DNA of 22,718 bases, taken from contig JANYJT010000035.1 of the NCBI GenBank assembly GCA_025358395.1, forward strand, positions 1 through 22,718, given 5' to 3'. This DNA comes from Bacteroidia bacterium (GTDB lineage Bacteria > Bacteroidota > Bacteroidia > Bacteroidales > Prolixibacteraceae). The position numbers and the translations under genes were made by a program. The notes below the pieces were generated by a model that was not told the origin of the DNA, ran no database searches, and worked only from the letters and a program-made list of their open reading frames with translations. How positions within the stretch are numbered: the first letter of the stretch is position 1; each line of letters starts with the position of its first letter. Of the stretch, positions 14,447 through 22,718 are shown one piece after another.

Positions 14447-15604
14447 TTACTGCATTTTGAGAATCAATTCTTCAGCATAGATACGAGCTGTTTCATCTGA
14501 ATCAATGTAATCATCCAATTCAGGATGAATGACATAATGAATATGTCCCATGACCTGTTCATTAATTACAGCAATATCTGTAAAAGATATTTTTTCGTTT
14601 AAAAATGCCTTCACTGACACCTCATTTGCGGCGTTCAGCACACAAGCCAGGTTCCCACCTTTTTGCAGTGCTTCATAAGAAAGTGCAAGGTTACGAAAAT
14701 TTTTCGTATCGGGAGTTGTAAAAGTAAAGGTTGAACAATCGGCAAAGCTAAATCGCTGAATGGAATTCTTGATGCGAATAGGGTATGCCAGTGCAAATTG
14801 TATAGGCATTCGCATGTCCGGAATTCCAAGTTGAGCCTTAATGGATCCATCGCAAAATTGTACCATGGAGTGAATGATACTTTGTGGATGGACCACTACT
14901 TCTATCTGTTCAGGCTTCAGTCCGAAAAGCCACCTGGCCTCAATTACTTCGAAACCTTTGTTCATCAGAGTGGCAGAATCGATTGTAATTTTTGACCCCA
15001 TGTCCCATTTGGGATGCTTCAATGCCTCTTTGACAGTTACTTTCGAAAGTTGTTCGGCTGTTTTTCCATGAAAAGGTCCACCCGAGCAGGTTAAAATGAT
15101 TTTCTCCACCGAATCTTCTGCTTCGCCGACAAGGCATTGAAAAATGGCTGAATGTTCCGAATCGATTGGAATGATCTCTGATCTGTTTTCGATTGAAAGA
15201 CGGGTAATCAGATCTCCGGCAACAACCAAAGTTTCCTTGTTGGCAAGACCAATTTGCTTACCTGCTTTTACAGCCCGGAGGGTAGGTAATAATCCTGAAA
15301 AGCCTACCATGGCAGTTATAACCGTATCCACTGAACCCATTTCCACTACTTGAGCAATGGCATCGCACCCGGAATATATTTTTATTGGATAAGACGATAA
15401 AGCATCTTTTACCTTTGCATATTTCTCTTCATTTCTGATAATGACTACGTTGGGTGAAAATTTTATGGCTTGTTCAATCAGCAGGTCTGCATTGTTGTTC
15501 GCGGTGAGTACCTCGACCGAGAAAAGATCCGGATTATTAGAGATCACATCAAGGGTCTGTTGACCGATTGATCCGGTGGAGCCAAGAAGGGCTATATTTT
15601 TCAT
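14447..15604 (-). CDS. dxr: 1-deoxy-D-xylulose-5-phosphate reductoisomerase
   Basis: This is the second enzyme of the MEP isoprenoid pathway, converting DXP with NADPH to MEP. The sequence shows the N-terminal dinucleotide motif LLGSTGSIGQQTLDVI, NKETLVVAGD, the metal/substrate segment IPIDSEHSAIFQCL, TCSGGPFHGKT, and GSKITIDSATLMNKGFEVIE. At 385 residues it is complete. It starts with ATG at 15604, 13 bases from the M23 gene, and is followed 19 bases later by rseP. Expression therefore likely depends on the M23 promoter. Confidence 0.97.
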   Translation of the reverse strand: MKNIALLGSTGSIGQQTLDVISNNPDLFSVEVLTANNNADLLIEQAIKFSPNVVIIRNEEKYAKVKDALSSYPIKIYSGCDAIAQVVEMGSVDTVITAMVGFSGLLPTLRAVKAGKQIGLANKETLVVAGDLITRLSIENRSEIIPIDSEHSAIFQCLVGEAEDSVEKIILTCSGGPFHGKTAEQLSKVTVKEALKHPKWDMGSKITIDSATLMNKGFEVIEARWLFGLKPEQIEVVVHPQSIIHSMVQFCDGSIKAQLGIPDMRMPIQFALAYPIRIKNSIQRFSFADCSTFTFTTPDTKNFRNLALSYEALQKGGNLACVLNAANEVSVKAFLNEKISFTDIAVINEQVMGHIHYVIHPELDDYIDSDETARIYAEELILKMQ

Positions 15605-15617
15605 GTTGGAATGAATG

Positions 15618-16475
15618 TTAAAAGCTGATGTAATCTTCAGGATTGGTTGGGTTGCCGTTTACCCAGAGTTCAAAATGAAGGTGAGGGCCAGTCGTTTCTT
15701 TTCCGGTATTTCCCATGATAGCGATTACTTCGCCAGCTTTTACTTTATCTCCTTGTTTTTTAAGAAGTTCGGCATTGTGTTTGTAACATGTTATGATATT
15801 CTGCTCATGCTGGATCATCATTACATAACCTGTTTCCATGGTCCAATCGGAAAAAATTACAGTTCCATCCAGGGCTGAAGAGATTCGTGAATTTTGTTTC
15901 GCCACGACATCGACACCATAATGACCGGAGGGGAGATCTTGTTTTCCTGTCACCATCCCTTTGAGAGGAGGGAAAAAGAGCATGCTTGCCAGTCCGCTTT
16001 TTCTTGTGCTGCCTGTGCCGAAGTTGAATTGTTCCTGTTCCAGCTCATCCTTGAAAAGGCTATCCTGGTTCACTCTTTTTAATACATTCAGGTTCGGTCG
16101 GATGATGGAGTCTCTTCTGGCGACAGTATCCAGCGAATTTTCGCCGCTCAGCATGGCGCGCATATCGTGAAAATAGCGATCGTAAAGGCTGATTTTTTGT
16201 TCGAGGGAATCTGTAATCAGTGCATTCTGAATCAATCTTTGTCTAAATTCTCCAGAGGGATAACCTGGGATATATTCCCGCAAGGGTGTAAAAGCGATGA
16301 GTATGGTAACGCCTATGATGATGGTCACAACTGCTCCTACCAAACCCAGCAACAGCGTACGCGCATTAAATCTGATCTGTTTGATAATATGAAGGTTGAG
16401 GTCGTTGAAGATGACAATCCGGTAAGGATTTTGGAACAGCTTCTTCAATTTATCTCTCTTTCTTTCTGCCGCCAT
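15618..16475 (-). CDS. Membrane-anchored M23 peptidase
   Basis: The 285-residue protein begins with a basic cytoplasmic region, then a membrane anchor (about 40-63), a short coiled region (about 75-140) and a C-terminal LytM/M23 domain. Metal and catalytic residues are in place: His185 and Asp189 (HYGVD), His233 (CYKHN) and His265/His267 (PHLHFELW). M23 peptidases cut peptidoglycan cross-links or, in degenerate relatives, activate amidases; because the zinc ligands are intact here, activity is plausible. It starts with ATG at 16475, 23 bases after a -7 box (16498-16505), and is the first gene of the M23-dxr-rseP transcript. Confidence 0.92.
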   Translation of the reverse strand: MAAERKRDKLKKLFQNPYRIVIFNDLNLHIIKQIRFNARTLLLGLVGAVVTIIIGVTILIAFTPLREYIPGYPSGEFRQRLIQNALITDSLEQKISLYDRYFHDMRAMLSGENSLDTVARRDSIIRPNLNVLKRVNQDSLFKDELEQEQFNFGTGSTRKSGLASMLFFPPLKGMVTGKQDLPSGHYGVDVVAKQNSRISSALDGTVIFSDWTMETGYVMMIQHEQNIITCYKHNAELLKKQGDKVKAGEVIAIMGNTGKETTGPHLHFELWVNGNPTNPEDYISF

Positions 16476-16497
16476 AGATACAGTTTTCTTGAAAACT

Positions 16498-16505
16498 CAA
16501 ACATA
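16498..16505 (-). promoter_or_regulatory. -7 box (TATGTTTG) of M23-dxr-rseP
   Basis: A full match to TAnnTTTG on the minus strand. A start near 16490 leaves a leader of about 15 bases. No -33 TTG at consensus spacing is visible. It lies back-to-back with the tRNA-fMet promoter. Confidence 0.42.
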
Positions 16506-16526
16506 CACAAAAAACTTCCATTTATA

Positions 16527-16556
16527 TTGCAGAACCGGAAAAAACGCCTATCTTTG
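16527..16556 (+). promoter_or_regulatory. Promoter of tRNA-fMet (TTG-N19-TATCTTTG)
   Basis: TTG at 16527-16529 and TATCTTTG at 16549-16556 are separated by exactly 19 bases, matching the consensus of the Bacteroidota primary sigma factor. The expected start is near 16563, about 33 bases before the tRNA. Confidence 0.75.
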
Positions 16557-16595
16557 TACCCACAAAACCGACACAGCTGGTTTTAAAAAATATAC

Positions 16596-16668
<73 letters not shown>

Positions 16669-16673
16669 CAAAG

Positions 16674-16706
16674 AGATCCCTGTAAGCTTCTTGCTTACGG
16701 GGATCT
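16674..16706. terminator. Terminator shared by tRNA-fMet and mntP
   Basis: A 14-bp stem (AGATCCCTGTAAGC against GCTTACGGGGATCT with one G-U) and a five-base loop. On the plus strand TCTATTTT follows. On the minus strand the hairpin starts right after the mntP stop at 16708, so the two genes converge on it. Confidence 0.85.
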
Positions 16707-16707
16707 T

Positions 16708-17268
16708 CTATTTTAGATGTTCAATCAGTATCTTGAGTCCGATTCCCATTAGGATCACGCCTCCCAGAATCTCCACTTTGGAGCCGAATTTGCCTCCTAC
16801 ATCCTTTCCGATCCTGATGCCCAACATGGAGAAGAAAAAGGTAACTGCTCCGATGATAACTGCTCCGCCAAAAATTTTTTGCGTTTCCGCAAGTGCGTAA
16901 GAAAAGCCTACGACAAGTGCATCGATGCTTGTAGCCAGGGAAAGGGTCATGATGTGACGAAAAGAGTAAATATCAGATTCCTTTTTGTCGGCCGGCATAG
17001 TGATCCCTTCGTAAATCATTTTTCCTCCCAGGTAGGCCAATAAGATAAAAGCAATCCAATGGTCTATGCCTTCCACATAGCTTTTGATGCCGGTACCCAT
17101 AAACCATCCTATGACAGGAAGAATACACTGAAAAGCAGCAAATGCCAAAGCAATTTTGACTGCATGGGTAAAAGAGACCTTTTGTTCAGCTAATCCACAA
17201 CTGATGGATACTGCAAAGGAGTCCATTGAAAGGCCGATGGCCAATACCAATACGGTGAAAATATCCAT
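16708..17268 (-). CDS. mntP: Manganese efflux pump MntP
   Basis: The 186-residue protein has six hydrophobic segments and the MntP repeats: LAIGLSMDSFAVSISCGLAE in the first half, and LSLATSIDALVVGFSYAL in the second. The paired acidic residues within SMDS and SIDA are the metal-binding sites typical of the family. It exports Mn2+. I use ATG at 17268, since the longer TTG start at 17289 lies inside the -7 box TATCTTTG (17287-17294). No yybP-ykoY riboswitch or MntR box is visible in the short leader, so any manganese control must work another way. Confidence 0.93.
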   Translation of the reverse strand: MDIFTVLVLAIGLSMDSFAVSISCGLAEQKVSFTHAVKIALAFAAFQCILPVIGWFMGTGIKSYVEGIDHWIAFILLAYLGGKMIYEGITMPADKKESDIYSFRHIMTLSLATSIDALVVGFSYALAETQKIFGGAVIIGAVTFFFSMLGIRIGKDVGGKFGSKVEILGGVILMGIGLKILIEHLK

Positions 17269-17286
17269 GGTTGAATGTTTAGCCGT

Positions 17287-17294
17287 CAAAGATA
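17287..17294 (-). promoter_or_regulatory. -7 box (TATCTTTG) of mntP
   Basis: A full match to TAnnTTTG on the minus strand; a start near 17280 gives a leader of about 12 bases to the ATG at 17268. No -33 TTG at consensus spacing. Confidence 0.45.
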
Positions 17295-17342
17295 ATTATC
17301 TCTAATAAATATAGGATGGAGATGAAATAGATACATAAAAAA

Positions 17343-17369
17343 GAACGCCGGAGAAATTCTCCGGCGTTC
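17343..17369 (-). terminator. Terminator of groES-groEL
   Basis: The stem GAACGCCGGAG (17343-17353) pairs with CTCCGGCGTTC (17359-17369); the flanking AA/TT bases can extend it. On the minus strand TTTTTTATG follows. It ends the chaperonin operon about 40 bases after the groEL stop. Confidence 0.93.
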
Positions 17370-17410
17370 GACTTGTGACCAGTGCTGGTCGTATATATTT
17401 GGGTTGACAA

Positions 17411-19060
<1,650 letters not shown>

Positions 19061-19082
19061 TTATGTTTTGACAATCAATTAA

Positions 19083-19361
19083 TTAAGCGACGAAAAGAAC
19101 GTCTGTCTGGTTAACAAGCAGGTAATCTTTTCCTTCGATGGTAAGTTCAGTACCGGAATATTTTCCAAAGAATACTACATCACCAACTTTAACCTCCATC
19201 ACTTCATCTTTTTTAGCACTACCAACCAGAACAACTTTTCCGGAGAGTGGCTTTTCTTTAGCTGAATCAGGAATGATGATACCACCAGCTGTTTTTTTCT
19301 CTGCTTCCTGCGGCTCGATCAATACTTTGCCGGCAAGGATTTTACCTTTAAGTTCTGCCAT
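19083..19361 (-). CDS. groES: Co-chaperonin GroES (10 kDa)
   Basis: The 92-residue protein caps the GroEL ring as a heptameric lid. It shows GKVLIEPQEAEKKTAGGIII (including the mobile loop), PDSAKEKPLSGKVVLVG, GDVVFFGKYSGTELTIEG and the end YLLVNQTDVLFV. It starts with ATG at 19361. The upstream region has a -7 box and a hyphenated palindrome (19472-19507), but no CIRCE element, so HrcA control is not supported. Confidence 0.97.
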   Translation of the reverse strand: MAELKGKILAGKVLIEPQEAEKKTAGGIIIPDSAKEKPLSGKVVLVGSAKKDEVMEVKVGDVVFFGKYSGTELTIEGKDYLLVNQTDVLFVA

Positions 19362-19471
19362 TTTTTAAAAATTTATTTAAGTAATTATGTGTGAATAATA
19401 ATTTTTACAACTCAATCCTATCAGAATTTGTGCCAAAACGATGAAACAGGCATTGCCAACTCCATTTCGGA

Positions 19472-19507
19472 CAAAATTACAACAATAATTCGTAACAATG
19501 ATCGTTA
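19472..19507 (-). promoter_or_regulatory. Candidate groES-groEL promoter with overlapping palindrome
   Basis: TAATTTTG (19479-19472, minus strand) is a full -7 match. The hyphenated palindrome TAAC-AATGATC-GTTA at 19493-19507 lies where the -33 region would be. A normal TTG at 19-base spacing is missing. The transcription start would be near 19465, giving a leader of about 100 bases. The palindrome as an operator is inferred. Confidence 0.35.
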
Positions 19508-19590
19508 ATAATTATAAATATCAGAATTTCAGTTAATTGATTTGATTGGGTGTTGTCAGTTTTGCCTGTCAAGATGACATAAATTAAAAA

Positions 19591-19612
19591 AGCCACTGTG
19601 GTTGCAGTGGCT
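19591..19612 (-). terminator. Terminator of the EBP-lptE-TPR-secG operon
   Basis: The stem AGCCACTG pairs with CAGTGGCT around a six-base loop. On the minus strand TTTTTAATTT follows, about 23 bases after the secG stop. Confidence 0.9.
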
Positions 19613-19634
19613 CTTCTGATATGTCTTTTTTCAG

Positions 19635-19976
19635 TTATTTTGTTTTAGCTGAATCTTTGCTTTGAGGAACTGACTGAGGAAATGTCGGCAAAGCAGTTGG
19701 ATCCTGGACACCTTGGATTTGTTGTTCGATGGCTGATTTAGCCTGTTGCCCCTGGCGTGGCAGGAAAGCAGTAGCCATGATGCAGAGTACAACTAAACTT
19801 CCGGCAAGGATCCAGGTTCCCTTTTCAAGGAAATCTGTTGTCTTACGAACACCCATGACTTGATTGTTGCTAGAAAAAGAGGAGGCAAGTCCACCGCCTT
19901 TCGAATTTTGAACAAGAACAAGCAGAACGATAAAGAAACAAACGATGAAAATCAGGACACTTATAAATGCGTACAT
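19635..19976 (-). CDS. secG: Preprotein translocase subunit SecG
   Basis: The 113-residue protein has two membrane segments (about 3-22 and 54-73) separated by the SecG loop QNSKGGGLASSFSSNNQVMG, followed by a hydrophilic tail rich in Gln, Pro and Ser. SecG assists SecYEG in protein export. Bacteroidota SecG proteins often have such a tail. It starts with ATG at 19976, six bases after the TPR gene, and is the last gene of its operon. Confidence 0.95.
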   Translation of the reverse strand: MYAFISVLIFIVCFFIVLLVLVQNSKGGGLASSFSSNNQVMGVRKTTDFLEKGTWILAGSLVVLCIMATAFLPRQGQQAKSAIEQQIQGVQDPTALPTFPQSVPQSKDSAKTK

Positions 19977-19982
19977 AATGAA

Positions 19983-20765
19983 TTAATTAAGCAATTTTTT
20001 TATCTCTTCAATTTGCTGGGCAAAATAAACACTTTTTTCGGGAAATTTCAAACTTAACCGCTTAAAAGAATCTATGGCTTTTTGGTAATGGCCTTGTTTG
20101 AGATAAATCCTTGATAATGTTTCTGTTATATATTCATCTTTTTCGTTTTCGACTTCGTCCTTTACCTCTGTCTGCTCTTTTTGTGTAGATAAAATTTCGG
20201 TTCGGGGTTGAATAGTCGGATTGACTTTGATGAATTGTTCTATCAAATCAATTTTTTCTGCTGTTTTGCAATCTGCTTTCTCCGTTTGCACCGTTGGCAA
20301 CTCTTCAGGATTTTGCTCTGGTTCATCCAGTTGGAAAGTTTCATCCTGCTGATTGAAACTTAGCATATCAAAATTGATGATATCCGGGTCTAAGGGTTCT
20401 ATGTTGGAAAATTCAGGAAAATCAGTTATGGTAATGAGATTTTCCTCGGAAAGTTCAAAAAGCGGAGCTGATTCCTGAACCTTGGATTCCGCCGTTAGGG
20501 TTTGTTTCTGGAATTGTTCGCGAATTGATTTTGGCTGGAGAAGTCTGTAAAGTATACTTCTATCGGTCGCGTATATTGAGCAAATTTTTAAATAAGCATC
20601 GTATCGAAAGTTGGCCCTGGAATGAAGGTTGTAGGTATAAAGAAGTTGCGCTGATTGGAAATAAGGAAATTCGTCCACAATTTCCTTGAGGTCACCAATG
20701 GTCTGCTCTTTGAGCAAACCGGGTTTTTCGATAAACAGGAGCAACTGATCTTTGGTTAGTGACAT
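19983..20765 (-). CDS. Conserved hypothetical protein with C-terminal tetratricopeptide repeat
   Basis: The 260-residue protein opens with a helical domain (TKDQLLLFIEKPGLLKEQTI, then FPYFQSAQLLYTYNL and LKICSIYATDRSILYRLLQP), continues through a long acidic linker rich in Glu, Pro and Gln (about 100-190), and ends with one recognisable TPR-like pair (ETLSRIYLKQGHYQKAIDSF, then KRLSLKFPEKSVYFA). There is no signal peptide. The protein lies in the same position between lptE and secG as in other Bacteroidota I recall, but I know no function. It probably mediates protein contacts. ATG start at 20765. Confidence 0.82.
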   Translation of the reverse strand: MSLTKDQLLLFIEKPGLLKEQTIGDLKEIVDEFPYFQSAQLLYTYNLHSRANFRYDAYLKICSIYATDRSILYRLLQPKSIREQFQKQTLTAESKVQESAPLFELSEENLITITDFPEFSNIEPLDPDIINFDMLSFNQQDETFQLDEPEQNPEELPTVQTEKADCKTAEKIDLIEQFIKVNPTIQPRTEILSTQKEQTEVKDEVENEKDEYITETLSRIYLKQGHYQKAIDSFKRLSLKFPEKSVYFAQQIEEIKKLLN

Positions 20766-20777
20766 AGTTGATTTTTT

Positions 20778-21314
20778 TTACCAGTTGGCGACAGATTTGT
20801 TGAAAATATCATCAATCAGCTGTGTATTAATAACTTGTACCGCATCATTTTCGATCTGATTGATGGTTTTGGAGCTATCCCAATCGTAATAGGCTGAGAA
20901 AGAAGTGTTAAAATCCTGATCGTGATCTTTGTTGTTGACGAATATAACTTTGACGGTAATGGTCAACCTGTTCTGTGACGCAAAATCTCGTCCGGTTTCA
21001 CTTTTTTGGATAGAAAGTGGCCGAACATCGTAGTTTGTTATTTCGCCTGAAAATTCGAGATCTCCCTGGTCTGTGTTCAAGGACAAGCCGGTCTCGTTGA
21101 CAAACTTATCCTTCATGGCTTCAGTGAAAGTCTGGCTCAAAGTTGGATTGATCACCTTTGACCGGTTCCTGAAATAATCGACAAACACGGTTTTTACCTC
21201 CGGTGAGATGGAGGCACCACTCATGGAGTATTTGATTTGGCATCCTGAAGTGAAAGCAAGGAGCAAAATCATCATCGGAATATGGATTCTCAGGTATGGT
21301 TGGGATATTCTCAT
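20778..21314 (-). CDS. lptE: LPS assembly lipoprotein LptE
   Basis: The 178-residue protein has a lipoprotein signal ending FTSGC (Cys25), then a compact alpha/beta domain with features of Bacteroidota LptE: MSGASISPEVKTVFVDYFRN, RSKVINPTLSQTFTEAMKDK and LEFSGEITNYDVRPL. LptE plugs the LptD barrel and helps place LPS in the outer leaflet. The start codon overlaps the stop of the sigma-54 activator by four bases (ATGA), which implies translational coupling; the TPR gene follows after 12 bases. Confidence 0.88.
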   Translation of the reverse strand: MRISQPYLRIHIPMMILLLAFTSGCQIKYSMSGASISPEVKTVFVDYFRNRSKVINPTLSQTFTEAMKDKFVNETGLSLNTDQGDLEFSGEITNYDVRPLSIQKSETGRDFASQNRLTITVKVIFVNNKDHDQDFNTSFSAYYDWDSSKTINQIENDAVQVINTQLIDDIFNKSVANW

Positions 21315-22546
21315 TTTTGTCTGATGTTATTTTCTTTGATTTTCCGGTAAAGGGTCCGCTCGGAAATGCCCAGCTCTTCAGCAGCCAGTTTCCGTTTCCC
21401 GTTATGCCTTTCGAGCGCTTTAAGAATAAGCTCCATCTCTTTTTCCTCAATTGAGAGGGATTCCTCAACGAATTCTTCGGTATCCTGAATGTGTGCCTTC
21501 GTATTTGGTTTCAGGTAGCCCGGGAAAATAGGATCATCCTGGTTAAGGCTGCTTTTTTCTTCATGGTACAATTGCATAAAGCCGTCATCTGTCTCATCCC
21601 CCCTAACGGTGGAAGGAGCAGTTTTGACGAGTTGACTGAATTTTTCCTTGAGCTCATCTAACTCTTTTTTCAGTCCAATCAGGGCGTTAAGCATCATTGT
21701 ACGTTCATTCTCCAGGGTCCTGGCATCTGATTCCTTGTGGTACAAAGCAGGGAGAAGGCCGGTATCCTCGGTGGGAATATAGTGAATCAGCTTTTCAGCG
21801 TTGATATCCCGATCGGTTTCAATAATAGAAATCTGCTCTGTAATATTTTTTAACTGTCTGACGTTGCCGGGCCACCGATATCCCAGAAAAATTTTCTGGG
21901 CCTCTTCATTGAGGCGAATGGAGGGCATTTTGTAACGCTCGGCAAAATCGCCGGCAAATTTTCTGAAAAGTAAGAGAACATCATTGCCACGTTCGCGAAG
22001 AGGCAGTACTTTGATGGGAACCGTATTGAGACGATAATACAAGTCTTCTCTGAATTTACCCTCTTTGATGGCATTTGTAAGGTCAAAATTTGTGGCAGCG
22101 ATTACGCGGACATTTGTCTTTTGAACCTGAGAAGAGCCAACCCGGATAAACTCACCGGTTTCCAGCACCCTTAAAAGTCTGACCTGGGTTGAAATGGGAA
22201 GTTCTCCGATCTCATCCAGGAAAAGCGTTCCCCCATCGGTGACTTCAAAATAACCTTTCCGGTCGTTCAGGGCACCGGTAAATGATCCTTTTTCATGACC
22301 GAAAAGCTCGGAATCGATAGTCCCTTCAGGGATAGCCCCACAGTTGATGGCGATGTATTTGCCATGTTTTCTGGGTGAATAATAGTGGATTATTTGTGGA
22401 AATGACTCCTTTCCTACACCACTCTCTCCACTGATTAATACAGAAAGATCTGTAGGTGCCACCTGAAGTGCAACCTCAATGGCCCTGTTCAGTCCGGGAG
22501 CATTCCCAATGATGCTGAAGCGTTGTTTAATCTCCTGTATATCCAT
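21311..22546 (-). CDS. Sigma-54-dependent transcriptional activator (no receiver domain)
   Basis: The 411-residue enhancer-binding protein remodels the sigma-54 holoenzyme at -24/-12 promoters. The AAA+ domain starts within the first 20 residues. It shows Walker A GESGVGKES (40-48), the sigma-contact loop GSFTGA (87-92, with Ser replacing the usual Ala), Walker B GGTLFLDE (105-112) and the arginine-finger region FREDLYYRL. An extended linker leads to a Fis-type HTH at the C-terminus (ELILKALERHNGKRKLAAEE then LGISERTLYRKIKENN). No receiver or GAF domain precedes the AAA+ domain, so the activity must be controlled by level, partner or ligand. It heads the lptE-TPR-secG operon; a -7 box lies at 22571-22578. 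Confidence 0.93.
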   Translation of the reverse strand: MDIQEIKQRFSIIGNAPGLNRAIEVALQVAPTDLSVLISGESGVGKESFPQIIHYYSPRKHGKYIAINCGAIPEGTIDSELFGHEKGSFTGALNDRKGYFEVTDGGTLFLDEIGELPISTQVRLLRVLETGEFIRVGSSQVQKTNVRVIAATNFDLTNAIKEGKFREDLYYRLNTVPIKVLPLRERGNDVLLLFRKFAGDFAERYKMPSIRLNEEAQKIFLGYRWPGNVRQLKNITEQISIIETDRDINAEKLIHYIPTEDTGLLPALYHKESDARTLENERTMMLNALIGLKKELDELKEKFSQLVKTAPSTVRGDETDDGFMQLYHEEKSSLNQDDPIFPGYLKPNTKAHIQDTEEFVEESLSIEEKEMELILKALERHNGKRKLAAEELGISERTLYRKIKENNIRQK

Positions 22547-22570
22547 GAAATCGTCAAAATATTTGGATCA

Positions 22571-22578
22571 CAAATTTA
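22571..22578 (-). promoter_or_regulatory. -7 box (TAAATTTG) of the sigma-54 activator operon
   Basis: A full match to TAnnTTTG on the minus strand, 25 bases before the start codon, indicates transcription by the primary sigma factor rather than by sigma-54. No -33 TTG at 19-21 spacing. Confidence 0.45.
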
Positions 22579-22637
22579 ACATTAATCCCCGAATAATTGA
22601 TTAGACCCTGAAGAAAGAGACACCAAACCCCTCTTAA

Positions 22638-22718
22638 CCACGGATTGCACAAATTTCACAGTTACACGAATTAAAAACACAAATTAACCCCATTCCCTAC
22701 CACAGATTACACAAATTA
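22638..22718. repeat. Dispersed intergenic repeat (CCACRGATTRCACAAATT)
   Basis: CCACGGATTGCACAAATT at 22638-22655 returns as CCACAGATTACACAAATT at 22700-22717, with two differences, and between them lie related words (TTCACAG, TTACACGAATTA, ACACAAATTA). This A-rich, GATT/CAC-rich style of repeat is a common intergenic filler of Bacteroidota genomes as I recall. The copy runs off the window edge, so its full length is not known. Confidence 0.7.

Noticed and set aside
17269..17342. Possible yybP-ykoY manganese riboswitch upstream of mntP
   Set aside because: The leader is too short and lacks the conserved pairing elements; only a promoter box is visible.
19362..19634. CIRCE element upstream of groES
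   Set aside because: No TTAGCACTC...GAGTGCTAA inverted repeat is present; the single TAGCACT word lies inside the groES coding sequence.

Overview
The window looks like the chromosome of a free-living or commensal Bacteroidota, most likely a Bacteroidales/Marinilabiliales-type lineage. The evidence is a PorZ-like type IX secretion protein with a C-terminal sorting domain, an order sigma-54 activator / lptE / TPR protein / secG / groES / groEL that I recall as typical of Bacteroidota, an Arm-domain integrase fragment, a DUF4468 protein, a GIN-domain lipoprotein, and promoters of the Bacteroidota type (TTG-N19-TAnnTTTG, seen complete upstream of the initiator tRNA and of the aminotransferase-like gene). 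Almost all protein genes are ordinary core genes; accessory DNA is confined to about 0.7-2.9 kb.

Region 1 (1-2960): the tail of a CPBP intramembrane protease, then a decayed integrative element lying against tRNA-Arg(CCU). The 3' end of the tRNA gene (2887-2908) recurs in decayed form at 701-724, each copy followed by its own tRNA-type terminator hairpin. Between them are a truncated integrase, an XRE repressor with paired palindromic candidate operators, a secreted DUF4468 protein and a 69-residue orphan.

Region 2 (2960-9145): an AGTACTTAG tandem repeat, then a class I/II aminotransferase homologue that has lost the PLP-binding lysine and other active-site residues although its frame is intact and a consensus promoter precedes it. 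This is the most unusual gene here. It is followed by the metF-rdgB-porZ-recO gene run (all minus strand), which combines folate metabolism, nucleotide-pool cleaning, type IX secretion and recombination repair.

Region 3 (9145-13040): RNase R and a TetR regulator on the plus strand, converging through a shared terminator on a GIN-domain lipoprotein, then tatA.

Region 4 (13102-16706): an envelope group, M23 peptidase - dxr - rseP (minus strand), diverging from the initiator tRNA-fMet across a compact promoter region.

Region 5 (16708-22718): mntP, the groES-groEL operon, and a sigma-54 activator - lptE - TPR protein - secG operon, which covers outer-membrane LPS assembly and inner-membrane protein export. 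The right edge runs into a dispersed intergenic repeat. No CRISPR array, rRNA, riboswitch or intact insertion sequence was seen.
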